Source: Epiperipatus broadwayi
Lineage: Eukaryota > Onychophora > Udeonychophora > Euonychophora > Peripatidae
Reading direction: 5' to 3'
DNA: 64,000 nucleotides
Assembly (NCBI GenBank): GCA_028023455.1
Contig: JAQFVV010006507.1
Location: 930,001 to 994,000, forward strand
The notes under the pieces were generated by a model. That model worked only from the letters and a program-made list of their open reading frames with translations. It was not told the DNA's origin and searched no databases. This document shows positions 38,310 to 49,823 of this stretch, piece after piece; position 1 is the first letter of the stretch, and every line of letters starts with the position of its first letter. Position numbers and translations under genes: made by a program.

Positions 38310-39191
38310 ATATGGTAGAGGACAAAGAAATTGTAGAGACAGTAAATGAAGAAAATCCACAATTCATTGAGATAGCTAATAAATATATTAACTTATGTAA
38401 TAATTTGGCAGATGAAAACAGATTCTGTTAAATTAGAAGTTAAAGATGAATATCATGATGTATCAGTTGTTAAGATAGCAGATAATGAATTAAGAAAGGA
38501 TGAGTCTTATATTAAATTAGATACTAAAGAAACCAAGTTATTTGTTGGAAAAATTACTATAAATAATGAAATGATTTATGAAGAAAAGAAGATTCAGAAA
38601 AAATCTATTGAAGTAATTGATGGTAGGAATGAATTATATAGAAGAATATTGAAAGATCCCAAAGAATATTTTAAATTGACTAATGAGATGATAGGAGTGA
38701 GTAAATCCTATGAAAGATTAGTTGGTGAGAAGACTATAGATCAACTTAAAAGTTTTAAAAAGTATTATAGTAATGAGAAAAGATTTGATAAATCTACAGG
38801 GATAAAGTTAATCTCTTTAGAACCAAAGTATTTAAAGTTGTTGGAACATGAGTTACCAAAAATTATTGATAAAAGCAGTAATAAGTTTAAAAATAAAATG
38901 CAAAATGTGATACCTAAATATAGTATTAATGATGGAAATATTCGTTTACAATTTGATATTTCTAAATAAATATTGTTTAAAAGAATTAGAAACTTGATAC
39001 CTAATAGCGAATTTATAGGAGGAAAACTTAATCAGAATAGCGACCTAAGCAAAGTAAACATGAGACTTAAATGTCTAAAGCAAAAGAAAGTTATAGTTAA
39101 TTTTCTTAAGAAAAATTTTAATAAAGGAAAGAAGATAGGGAAAGCTAAGGTGAAACTTAAGGAAGTCAAAAGGGAATTAAAGTATATTTAA
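38310..39191 (+). pseudogene. unrecognised open region in place of pol, element B
   Basis: Three overlapping or adjacent open pieces: 38310-38400 (VEDKEIVETVNEENPQFIEI), 38412-38969 (about 185 codons, with LYRRILKDPKEYFKLTNEM and LEPKYLKLLEHELPKII) and 38970-39191 (about 73 codons, Lys-rich). The sequence is Lys/Glu-rich, probably mostly helical, and I recognise no domain. It sits where RT and RNase H would be. It may be a decayed element-specific protein kept in this non-autonomous family, or noise kept open by low stop density; the length argues mildly for the former. Confidence 0.45.
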
Positions 39192-39317
39192 AAAACAAAT
39201 TTACTAATGATTAAGGCAAATAATTCCTAACTAAGACGTATACTTAAAAATATATTATAACCTTATTTTTATGGAACAAATATAAAAACTTTAAAATGTT
39301 AGAAACTTTCAAAGAAA

Positions 39318-39465
39318 TCAATTTAAGAAATTTCTTGAGTTATACTAGGGTCCATATAAGATTTTTAGCAAAGTTGGAGAAAATGCTTTCATGTTGACTA
39401 CACTAGATGGTGAAAAAGGGATGTACAATGCTAGGAGTCTAATCCCATACCCATCAGAAGTGTAG
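39318..39465 (+). pseudogene. integrase C-terminal tail (GPY motif), element B
   Basis: After an in-frame TAG comes GPYKIFSKVGENAFMLTT, then MYNARSLIPYPSEV and a stop at 39463-39465. This matches EGPYEIVKQVGENAFLVST...YNARSLLPYP in element A. The rest of integrase is gone. Confidence 0.8.
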
Positions 39466-39655
39466 AAATTTTTTTTAGTATTACTACTTGAGATTCTGAG
39501 TGTAATGTCCAAATATTTATAAGTTTGTGTTAGAAAACAGTATATTAGTTACATTTCCATATTAAAAGATAGAATTTAGTTATAGCAAACAATAAAAATA
39601 GTATCAATGAACAAAGTAAATATTAAAATAGATGTTTAATTTAAAATTTTTATTC

Positions 39656-39669
39656 GAAGGGGGAGGTTA
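39656..39669 (+). promoter_or_regulatory. polypurine tract of element B
   Basis: GAAGGGGGAGG then TTA, immediately before the 3' LTR start TGTGCCC. Confidence 0.8.
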
Positions 39670-42600
39670 TGTGCCCTTTTCTATAAGTCAGGAATAGTCC
39701 ATCTCAGTCAATTACTAAAAATTTTAAATTTTAGAATATGTTCTCTTGATGTGTTGGTTATATTTGGTTAATAATATCTTAAAGTATAATTTAAAGCTAA
39801 ATGAAAGTACGTAACCCATAATATTATAATGAATCACTTAAAAACAGTTAAATAAAGTTAAAAATATTATTTAATATGGTTGCCAAATCTGGCCATAATA
39901 AATAACTCGGCTGTAAATATTTAAAAGTATGGTTAGTAAGCTCAATTTTAATAGTCTTAAACGTATAGATAAATGTTATACAGTATTTAAATTTATAAAC
40001 TATGTTTAATAATCAAAATTAATATCGTATATTTTAAAAATTAGTTTTGTGGTGGTGAAAGTTATATATAATTCTATATTATTTAACTTGTTCTTCCAAA
40101 TTTTATAATTATATTATTTAATATAATCAGTGTAGCAATTTTATTAATTTACACAGAGAAATAGATTGAAAATCGCCTGTCAAAGTTATTGGTCATGTGA
40201 TTTAGATAATGCATAGTTTCTCACACATGCTTGTTTGTATTTAAATTAACAAAGTTTGAAATATTTAAAAAAATTGCATTATAGAGTTGGATAAAATTAT
40301 TACCTAGCATAAAGCAAATATTAAATATTAATTAACTATTGTATGTAATGTTTTAAATAATGTAATAGAGACGAATACATATATAATAAAAATTAAATAT
40401 TTTGTTTAAATAAAACAAGATAAATGTAATATTAAGAATGGAATAAGTTATTAAAAGTTATTTTAAATGTTCAAATAATTTTGATAAAATAATAATTGAT
40501 TTAAAACTGGTATTTTAAATAATATTTTTAAGTTCTATTACATCATAATTTTTATTTTGGAAATTCAATTCTGTAAAAAATTGAAAATATGTAAATTTGT
40601 CCTCAAGCTAAAAGTAAGAATTAACCAATAGGATAAGGTATTCTTGCAAGGTGTAAATACCAGAGATTAATAATATACTGGGGGAATTTAATAATGTGTT
40701 AGTGGTAATTAATAATATGCGTAGGTAGCTGAATAATATCAGAAGCTATAGAGGTGAAAAATCTTTAAAATTTTTATTATTTAGTCAATTTATAGTATTC
40801 TCTTATACTTCATTTATCGTAATTAATAGGATACTTTTATATTTTTTTAAAAGAAGGTTTAAAATACAATATATTTTGAACTTCATTTAAATGGATTGCT
40901 AATTTTTAAGTTTACTTGCAAGTCGTATTTTATTTAAGTTTAACCTAAGCTTCGCGATGAATCAAATGGATATAATAAGTAAAATGTATATAAATTATAA
41001 TACTATGAAAATGCATAGTATGTTCATTGATACCATTATATTAATGCTTGACTGGAGAACTGTTTTGGTACATAAAAACCACAGCTCAGACATTATACGG
41101 ATGCAATGGAAAGCTATTTTGCCATCTAAAACAAATTTTTGTGAAGCATTATTTATAAGCTTATCCAGGAGTTTTAAAAAAAAGAATAAGATACTTATAT
41201 CTTATGAATTATCATAAAATATAATAATGAAGGAAATAGAATGTTTAGTCCTTTTTGAAGGAAACATTTTTTTTAAAAAAAGAATTTATTTTACAATAAT
41301 TAAAAAAAGAGCTTACAGAGAAGATTTTGTTAAGGAGTTCTGATATTAAAAACTTCTAGTTTCAGGAATATTAAAAATGCATCTTTAGAAGTATTTGTTT
41401 TGAAGCACTTTATCAAAGATGGAAACCTATATAAAAGAATGAACACATAATAGTTGATTAAAAATGGATCCATGGAAATATTGTGGAAAAGTTTACCGAA
41501 TATTTTTTAAGTTAAATTATTTAAGAAACTTCACAGGATTAGTTTAGCATAATGAATATTTAATAATAATTATTTAAAACAGTAAAACCAAGGATTATTG
41601 TTTTATAAAATTTACCAAAAATGGATTAACAAGGATTTTATTATATATTTTTAGATTTAAAAGGCGTATTATTTTTTTTACTATTGTTTTAAAAATTGCT
41701 CGCCAACCACACTCATTGGATTGTTGTTGTTCATTGACATAGCAACAGTGAGGTAAAAACGCTCTTGAAGAATAACGCATTTTAGGAGGAACATTTAAAA
41801 AAACTAGAAAAAATAATAAGCTTTATGAACTCTATCAAGGACTTTTATCAAGTAAACAATTAATGTAGAAATAAGTAATTATAGTCTTGATATTTTTATT
41901 TTTTTATTTAACTTAGTTTAAATGTAAATTTTTCTATTTTATAAGATTAGGAAGACATAAAACATTAAGGATTAATAACATTAAAATTTTATAATATCAT
42001 AATTTAATATTTTTTATAAGAACTTTTTAAAATAAAGTGTAGGGGTGTGAATTTTCTTTATATCTGCAATGTTCAAGTGGATGAAGAAAACCTACTGTAA
42101 ATGATGACCAGATATAGGTTATTTGGTAATAGTAATAACTTAATAATTTATAATGTATATTTTTGTTCTCTTTAGATCATCTATGAATCGTAAGAATGAA
42201 GTGTAAAAGTTTTAATTATATGTAATGCATTTTATACATTTTTTGAAACATTATGAGAATAGGTTGATTTGAAAATATGCATATGACAATTTTATATTAA
42301 TGATATAATCCAACATAATAACAAATAATTATGTGATTCTTTTAAAATTTTCATGTTAGGATATTCAAATATTGTCTAATTAGATTATATATGATTAAGC
42401 ATACAGAATGATGAAGTAGACAAACTTTTCTTGTGGAACAATGGGATTGTTTAATTACCAATGAATTTTATTTATTGTTTTGTAAATGCAGATAGTCATT
42501 TATCGATGTATGATGTGGAAAATCTTGAGAAATAATGTTGAGATAATTGCTTGGTAGTACTATGACTAGCAGGAAACCAAGATGATGTATTTTTTTTAAA

Positions 42601-44689
42601 AAATAGGATATGATAAGGAATAGAAATAATACTTAGTTTTGTGTAGATATCAGCATAGTGAACAAAGCCCTATGACTGGTACACATTTTATTTGGACAGT
42701 TTTATATTTCTTTAAATATTTGATGTTCTAATAAAGCTGATGAAATAGCTTTAGCATCATTTATGTATTAGAGGTTATTAGACAGGTAAAGGTCATTCCT
42801 CTATTTTCTTTTTAATGCACTGTGCCATGATTTTGAGATATATTATAAGTGATACTCTAGCTTTCTTCCTTAAATCCTATGCATATATTTCACTATCTTT
42901 ATTTCATGTAACTGTATCGTTTGGTAAGATATTTTGAAAAGAAATGGTAAATAATTTAGAGCTTAGGTTATGCTATCGTTTTGTATAAGATTGGTTTATT
43001 TGCTTATAAGGAACAGAATTTTATAACTTGAAATTGAAGGTCCAATGAATCCTAAAGGAAAGGAAAGAATCGTAGAATATATTTTGAATTTATTTCGGAA
43101 ATGAAATATAAATTTTTAGAATGGAATATCTAAACAAAGATATTTTTCTTTAAAATGTTAATAACTTTTGAATACTTATTATGTTATTGTTTAGAAAAAT
43201 AAGTATTGCATATTTTTAAAATACAATAGTACAAAGTAAATGATAGAAGGAATTTGCATGGTATATTTTTTTATTTATTGAATAATAGGAATATATTGAT
43301 AATTACACTTATATCATACTAAAGTAAGGTTAAATAAGAATATATTATGATTAGTAAACATCATGTGATAAATGATATCCACACTAATATTTTTGACATT
43401 GCAAGATGAAATTTGTTTTAATAATTTGAGAAATCCATACTCATTATAATGTTGATTTGTTTTCTGTAGAATGTTTTTCCTACAAATGTGTTTTAGAAAT
43501 AAGATAGTTTAATAATATTAAGGATGTAATATTTTTGTTATTAAAATAAATAAATATATTTGTAATAAGTTAACCATAAAGGGCAACTAAATAGTAACAT
43601 TTTATTTTGTCTTAAGTCTAAATAAAGACCTAACTAAATATAAAATAATTTATAACCCAGTAAATATAAATGTAAAGTATAAAATAAGGATATCCATTAT
43701 AAATAGTGTACATAAATTTTTATTTTTTTTTGTTGTTGTTAATAAAATTTGTTAAAATTTGTTTTTCAAAATTTTTGTGTCTGAATTGTTTATTTCTTCA
43801 CTACACTGCATGAAATCATGATATATTCATATTAATTGAAACAAATATATAATTTTGCACAAAAAGATAAATAGAGAATTATTTTAAGAATTTAAATATT
43901 TTATTGGTATTCTTTTAAATAAATAATCATAATTTTACATTGTTTTTATTGGTCATAAATTAGTTATCACAATAGTATATTGAATTATATGCTATCAGTT
44001 GCCACTTACTTTTGTTCGTCAGATTATCAAATACTACCATGTATTTATTATATTATTACATGAAGAATATTATTATTACTATTTATTCTTATTAGTTTCA
44101 GTGTAGTAGATTATGACATAAAATTCCCTTCTCATATTTTACTACCGTAATTTAATTAACTTAGAGTAAATTTTATGAACCTGAGATTTTTATTGAGCTA
44201 GATTAATATAAATGGAAGATTAAGACTTAATTATTAGTTTAATCTTAGTGAGTAGAAGTTATTAAAGTCGTAAGAATACTATGAGTTTGTTATTTGAAAT
44301 AGTAATAAGGAGGGATAGTGTTCTTATGCCATTGAGGTAGTATCCTGTAGGTTATTGGTTCAATGTAATCTATCTTGTAATCTTTCAAGTCTCATGAAAA
44401 TATTTATTAAATTTATTTTTATAAACTGAACCTTATTCATATTTTAAATTAGAGCTAGTGAAACATTTTAATTTTAATGCTGAATATTTTATTTATTAAT
44501 TATTAACTGAGCTAGAACCCATTTTACTTTATATCATATACTATCTGGAAGTGGAGATACACAAAGGCAAGGTTAGATTTTGGCACCAGCAATGTGTTGG
44601 GCCTGAGTATTAAAATGGGGAGAGTATGATGGGTTTACATGGCGTGGTTGGTACAATGTGTAGTGGAGCTACACAAAGACCAGGTTAGA
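39670..44689 (+). repeat. 3' LTR of element B (5.02 kb)
   Basis: Direct copy of the 5' LTR, starting TGTGCCC and ending GGTTAGA. It lacks the 166-base unit and the 1.8 kb block. Shared end region: GGAGAGTATGATGGGTTTAC and TGGAGCTAC near both ends. Small open frames inside (for example 40957-41217 plus, 41595-41780 minus) are broken in the other LTR and are not treated as genes. Confidence 0.92.
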
Positions 44690-44690
44690 G

Positions 44691-44712
44691 AATATATATA
44701 TATATATATATG
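44691..44712. repeat. (TA)n, right flank of element B
   Basis: Short TA run directly after the LTR terminus; partner of 29407-29435. Confidence 0.85.
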
Positions 44713-45440
44713 TCTGTATTCCAATTCCAATAAATTTATAAAAAAAAAAGCTTATTTCAAACCCAAAATGGATAAAATGGAAAACAAAAAGATAAATCAG
44801 CTATTAGGATTTGTGTTTCACATATAAAAGGAACTACAGACAATATTGGACGTATATTAAACTGCTATATTATAGATACAGCATTTTCTACTCATCAAAA
44901 GATCAGCAATATAAGAACCACACCTAAGGATTAAATCCATCTTGAATCTCATGATGTACATCAAATTTCATGTAAAATTGTAAAGCTTCGTACATAGGTA
45001 TGAGTAATCATTGCATAAATTGTTAGGAGAGATGAGCATTCTAAATGCAGTTAAGAAACACTCATCAACAGCAGCAGTCTCACTCCATACTATGGATTCA
45101 GGTCATAAAATTGATTTTTCTAGTACCAGAATCATATCTATATGTGATAATCTCTACCAGTGCAAAATTACAGAAGCCATTAAGATATGTAAAAGGCCGG
45201 ATTGTATTAATAAGCCACATGATACATGCAAACTTCCTCATATTTGGTAAGATTTTTAAAAAAAAAACATTCTTAATTTAACATTTTTGCTATTGGTGGA
45301 ACTTTAACATTTTTCAAATCAGTGATTGTAGCACCTCTACAAATGTCTTTCTACTTTTAGTCACCCAGTGGATGACTTGTGTTATCAAGTCAAAATGTAG
45401 GAATATCAATATGAAATTTTTTTTAACACAGATGAACCAG
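44713..45440 (+). pseudogene. Penelope-like element fragment 1: GIY-YIG endonuclease end and tail
   Basis: Readable in three frames. One reads IGRILNCYIIDTAFSTHQKI and SNIRTTPKD, the linker before the endonuclease. The next reads CKASYIGMSNH, the YIG half of the GIY-YIG site. Then from 45011 come AAVSLHTMDSGHKIDFSS and IKICKRPDCINK...LPHIW, the usual Penelope C-terminus. A non-coding tail follows to about 45440, with a hammerhead-like module. The upstream RT part is missing; the fragment starts next to the TA tract at which element B inserted. The enzyme would nick target DNA for the element's reverse transcriptase. At least two frame changes make it non-functional. Confidence 0.8.
45366..45400 (+). 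ncRNA. hammerhead-like module in PLE tail 1
   Basis: A perfect stem GACTTG/CAAGTC (45374-45379 and 45386-45391) is followed by AAAATG where GAAAC/GAAAT is expected. CAGTGGA precedes it in place of CTGATGA. It is homologous to the arms of the palindrome at 22957-23071, where GAAA is intact. Degenerate in the core, so inactive as read. Confidence 0.4.
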
Positions 45441-46186
45441 CAAAATATGTCAAGAATCTAACACGGAATATCTACCCAATCAATGACAAAATTCAAACAA
45501 CAAAAAAACTACATTTCCTTCTAATCAAGCTTAAATTCTATTTAAATTGAAATAATAAATAAAAAAAATCCAAAATTAAAATATACATACAAAAATTAGA
45601 CTATGCTCACATACAAAAATAGCTCCACTCACATTAATATTCATTAAAACTCAAGTACTTATATCAAAAATTATAGTTAGTGCAAAGTACAATAATTTAT
45701 AATAAATAATTATTTTCTATATGCCAATTAAACACAGATATTAAACATTCATATAACCAATCTTTATATAAAAAATCTCATATAAGAAAATTTTCACATA
45801 AAAAACACATATAAAAATCATTTAGGAGACCAAGTAACCCAAATATGTAATAGTTCCAATGTTTAAATTCAATCCATGCTGGTCTAAGGTCTTGAATTTC
45901 AAAATAAAAAAAACTCTCCTTTTGTTTTTTCTCCCTTGTAGAAGAAAAACCTTCCTGAAGCATTACTATTCTTAAATTATAAATTGAATGATTTGGTAAA
46001 TTAAAGTGTTTTGAAACTGGTCTATCTTTAATCATATGCAAAATGTCAAATCTATGATTAGTCATCCTGACATGTAAACTATTTGCTGACACACCTATAT
46101 ACTGGTTTAAACATCTACACTCTATCAAATACATCAAATTAACACTTTTACATGTAACATAATTAGGAATATACCATTTAAGAATA
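45441..46186 (-). pseudogene. Penelope-like element fragment 2, minus copy
   Basis: 46137-45778 encodes the GIY-YIG domain: YLIECRCLNQYIGVSANSLH, then VRMTNHRFDI, KHFNLPNHSI and the tail region. The non-coding 3' end runs to about 45441. It is the same family as the plus copy and is joined to it head to head at 46186/46187. The 5' part with the reverse transcriptase is absent. Confidence 0.82.
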
Positions 46187-46199
46187 TTTTTATGTCAAA

Positions 46200-47310
46200 A
46201 CAAGAATTCTCTATACATGATAATGCTAGGCTGAAACCTCATACTTAACCTAGATATATAGACAACATTTTCATGATATGGACACATAATGAAGTTGAAC
46301 ATCATAATTTTTTAAGTTATTTAAATAATTTTAATAAAAATATTAATTTCACAATGAACTTTTTAAAATCAATTGCTCATTTTATTGATGTTGAAGTTAT
46401 TTACACTAATAGAGTTCTTACTACTACTGTATAAAGGAAGCCAACTGATAGTAACTGCTATCTACATTTTTATAGTAACCATCTTAAACATTTAAAGGCT
46501 AATTTTCCTTATAGTTAATTTTTAAGAATGAAGAGGATTTGTAATGATGAGGAATTTCTTCAACAAAATAATAGTATTTTATATAATAGATTGGTCAATA
46601 TAAGGTATCCTAAGACATTGTTGGATAATGCAGTAAGGAGATATTTTTAATTGATAGAAAGAAACTTCTTTTATCTAAAAAGAGTAAAAAACAATTAGAT
46701 GTTCCACCATTGGTTCTTACTTTTAATAGAGATTTACTTAATATTAACCGGAAATTGGTGGAACATTTTAACATATTACACTCCACAGATTATTTGAAAT
46801 CTATTATTTCTGATACACCTAGGTTGTATATCAAAAACATAGATCACTTAGAGATATACTTGTCAAAAAAAGTTTATTAGTAGTTCTGTACAGGAAAAAA
46901 GATGTTATCCATATGAGGATAAAATATGTTTTACATGTAAACATTGTTGTGACAAAAGTGGTCTTTACTACTAGGAATCATAATTTTAAATGGTATATTC
47001 CTAATTATCTTACATGTAAAAGTGTTAATTTGATAGAGTGCAGTAGATGTTTAAACCAGTATATAGGTGAGTCAGCAAGTAGTTTACATGTCAGAATGAC
47101 TAATCATAGATTTGACATTTTGCATAAGAATAAAGATCGGTTTCAAAACACTTTAATTTACTGAATCATTCAATTAATGATTTAAGAGTAGTAATTCTTC
47201 AGGAAGGTTATTCTTCTACAAAAGAGCAAAAACAAATGAGAGTTTTTTTTAAAATTCAAGACCTTAGACCAACATGGATTGAATTTAAACATTGGAACTA
47301 TTACATCTTC
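46200..47310 (+). pseudogene. PLE reverse transcriptase (C-terminal half) and GIY-YIG endonuclease
   Basis: The RT palm box reads RYIDNIFMIWTH at 46252-46287, where the family has YIDD: the second Asp is Asn (AAC at 46264-46266). Conserved PLE blocks follow: HNFLSYLNNFNKNINFTMNF, RKPTDSNCYLHFYSNHLKHL, FLRMKRICNDEEFL and RYPKTLLDNA. The Cys-rich linker (CFTCKHCC) and then the endonuclease CLNQYIGESASSLHVRMTNH come after. Stops (TAA after LTTTV, TAA after NFPYS) and frame changes near 46640, 46960 and 47160 break it. The altered RT box alone would abolish polymerisation. Confidence 0.85.
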
Positions 47311-47782
47311 GGGTTACCTGGTCTCCTAAATGATTTATATGTGAGTTTTTTATGTGAAAATTTTCTTATATGAGATTTTTTATGTAAAGATCGTTTATAT
47401 GAATGTTTAATATATGTGTTTAATTGGTATATAGGTAAATAATTAATTATTATAAATTATTGTACTTTGCACTAACTATAATTTTTGATTAATATGTATA
47501 AGTGCTTTAGTTTTTAATGAATATTAAGGTGAGCAGAGCTATTTTTTGTATGTGAGCATAGTCTAATTTTTGTATGTATGCACATATGTATATTTTAATT
47601 TTGGATTTTTCATTTATTACTTTAATTTGAATAGAATTTAAGCTTCATTAGGAGGAAATGTAGTTTTTTTTTTTGTTAAATTTTGTCATTGATTGGGTAG
47701 ATATTGTGTGTTAGATTTTTGTGACCAATTAGATTTTTTTTTGGTAAATTGATAGTCTTTTATTAAATCTGTGTTTTTTTTT

Positions 47783-47810
47783 CTAATGAAAACCAGTCTT
47801 CTGGTTGAAA
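47783..47810 (+). ncRNA. hammerhead-like core in PLE tail 2
   Basis: CTAATGA (47783-47789), one A, stem II AACCAG-TCTT-CTGGTT (six perfect pairs, 47791-47806), then GAAA (47807-47810). Only the third core base (G to A) departs from CTGATGA. A possible two-pair stem III (TA...TA) is followed by TT; stem I is not clear. It is on the coding strand of the element and just before its end, as reported for PLE hammerheads. Confidence 0.5.
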
Positions 47811-47871
47811 TATAATATTATTTCTTGGATTTATAAGTCTTTTTTTGTTTTTATATGTATTTCCTTTGGTT

Positions 47872-47891
47872 ATATATATATATATATATAT
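47872..47891. repeat. (TA)n at the end of the PLE
   Basis: TA run immediately after CCTTTGGTTA. The same arrangement follows the isolated PLE tail at 17730. Confidence 0.85.
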
Positions 47892-49823
47892 TACTACATT
47901 ATGACAAGGAGTTGAATTTAAATCTATTTAATATTATTTTTTTTGTGTAATATAAATTTTTTATAAAAATTTTGAACATTTCGAGTTATGTAAACATTAT
48001 ATTTTTTAAATTTTAAAATAATATTTGCCAAAATAAATTGTTAATGTTTTAAATTAATATTACATCTTGAGAGATTTTGTTCTTGTTACGTCCAAGTCAT
48101 TATTGATTTTTCCAACCACACACCATGTATTATAAAAAATAATTATATATTCATATTATTATACGTTTATAGACGATACATAATCATTATTACATTATAA
48201 CTGGTGAAGAGACTATCGAATGTGGAATGTGTATAATGAAAATTTTTCTGATAATTGGACAAGATAATTATAAACAAGTTTTATATTTTTTAACAAGCCA
48301 CATAATGATTAATAAGAACTTTAATGCATAATAAAATGGAAATATTTTTGAATTTCTTTAATGTGAACAATATTATTATTGTAATAGTCTCTAAATTTTA
48401 ATGGTTTTATTGACAAATAAATTAAGTAGATGATTTTTTTAAAAAAAGGTTCTAGAGTATTATATTTGATTAATTATGGTTGTTGTGGTACAATTAATTA
48501 TTTGTAATATCCTTCGCTATATATAGCTACATTATTTAATGTGTAATTGTTAGAATAATAAGATGAACCTACAATGATAATTGAGCTTATGAGTTAGATT
48601 AAGAGGACAATATTTTAAAAATTTTATTTAGTAATATAGTATTGTATTGAATGGGATAGTGTTAAATATTTTAGTGATTTCATGTAATTTTGTGATTGTT
48701 AATTAAAATTTGTTTTATATAATATGTGAATCATGGGAATATTACAGATAGTTTATGAAAAAAGAAGGGGAGATATAGGGGTGATATTCTTATGGCATTG
48801 GAAATGTATATTTTGGGACATGTTCTTAATGATAAACAGCATACTTTAGAAAAAAGCTTATGATGGGTCTCATGATTTTTAATATTTCATCAAACCATTT
48901 TTGTTAATATAGTGAGCTAGTATTTTAAATTAATGTTATGATAAATGAGCTGTGTATTTGATTTTAATTTTTTATTATTTTTTATTTAAATAGTATCTTT
49001 ATTGATTAGTGATTAAATCAATTAATTAATTGATAGGTATTATAATTGTAATAAAATCATTGTTTTTACTTCAAATTTGAGTGGTAAGTTTTAAATTTAC
49101 TAGATGTATTATTTATATGTGGATGAACTAGTTACATATTAAAGTTTGAAATAATGAGTTGGTGTTGAAATGACTTGATTAACTGATGAGCTATGTCAAA
49201 AAGCCAGTGGTACTTCAATATCTTTATGATCAAATACTTGAAGAAAGGTACAGTAAATTCTGGCACTCATAACATGCAGCTAAAATGATACATAAAGAAA
49301 TAAAATGATTTTGATGCATGAGTTTCAATACATAGAGAATAGTGAGTGTGATTATTTCACATATAGGTTATGATCTATTTTGTGGTATTGGTCTGATGTT
49401 TTTATCACATAATGGATGTAATATTTAGTTTACTTGTTTGCAATTTGATTAATTATAAATATGGAATTATTATGATATTTATAAGTTTAAAAGTAAATAA
49501 ATAAATGTATAATTTAAAAATATGTCTGCCATTATTTTAAAATCATTTATATAATTATATCAATTGATTTAATGCTGTAGTGTTATTATCAATTTTTGTA
49601 TTATTACATGGGCAATTAATATGTTATGATCATGTGTTGGGGGATAATCATGATGAATGATATTGGCAAGAAATTAAACTCAAAATTAATAATTTATAAT
49701 TTAACTAAATTTAAATTTAAAATTTTGTAATATGTAGTTTTAGAATATAATATTAAAGATAATTTAATGTGAGCTATTAGTTTTCCATGGATTGTCATAA
49801 AGAAATTGTTTGTAAATTATGTA
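47892..49823. other. non-coding region, possibly a diverged LTR of remnant C
   Basis: No gene. A stretch around 48760-48960 loosely resembles the end of the element B LTR at 36090-36330 (compare TTCTTATGGCATTG with TTCTTATGCCATTG, then a shared GTCTCATGA and GAGCTAGT). This would fit a decayed 5' LTR belonging to the gypsy remnant downstream. I cannot place its ends. Confidence 0.35.

Larger units (their letters stand above)
29436..44689 (+). mobile_element. LTR retrotransposon B with ~5 kb LTRs, internally reduced
   Basis: Two long direct repeats (29436-36496 and 39670-44689) begin TGTGCCC and end GGTTAGA, and both outer sides are (TA)n. Between them, in order, are a tRNA-Lys-like primer site, a coiled-coil gag start, a protease DTGSE motif, an unrecognised open region, an integrase tail and a polypurine tract. 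Capsid, RT, RNase H and the integrase core are missing from the 3.2 kb interior, so it must have been mobilised by enzymes of another element. The integrase tail resembles that of element A. The layout fits a large retrotransposon derivative. Confidence 0.85.
46187..47871 (+). mobile_element. Penelope-like element fragment 2, plus copy
   Basis: A 5'-truncated PLE starting inside the RT palm. Its coding part (46200-47310) is followed by a 3' untranslated region with a hammerhead-like core at 47783 and a TA tail. With the minus copy it makes an inverted structure with arms of about 750 bases and about 780 bases of unique RT sequence between them. Inverted partial copies at the 5' side are a known habit of Penelope elements. 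Confidence 0.85.

Noticed and set aside
40957-41217. 86-codon open frame in the 3' LTR of element B
   Set aside because: The same stretch in the 5' LTR (32710-32970) has stops and shifts, so it is not under selection.
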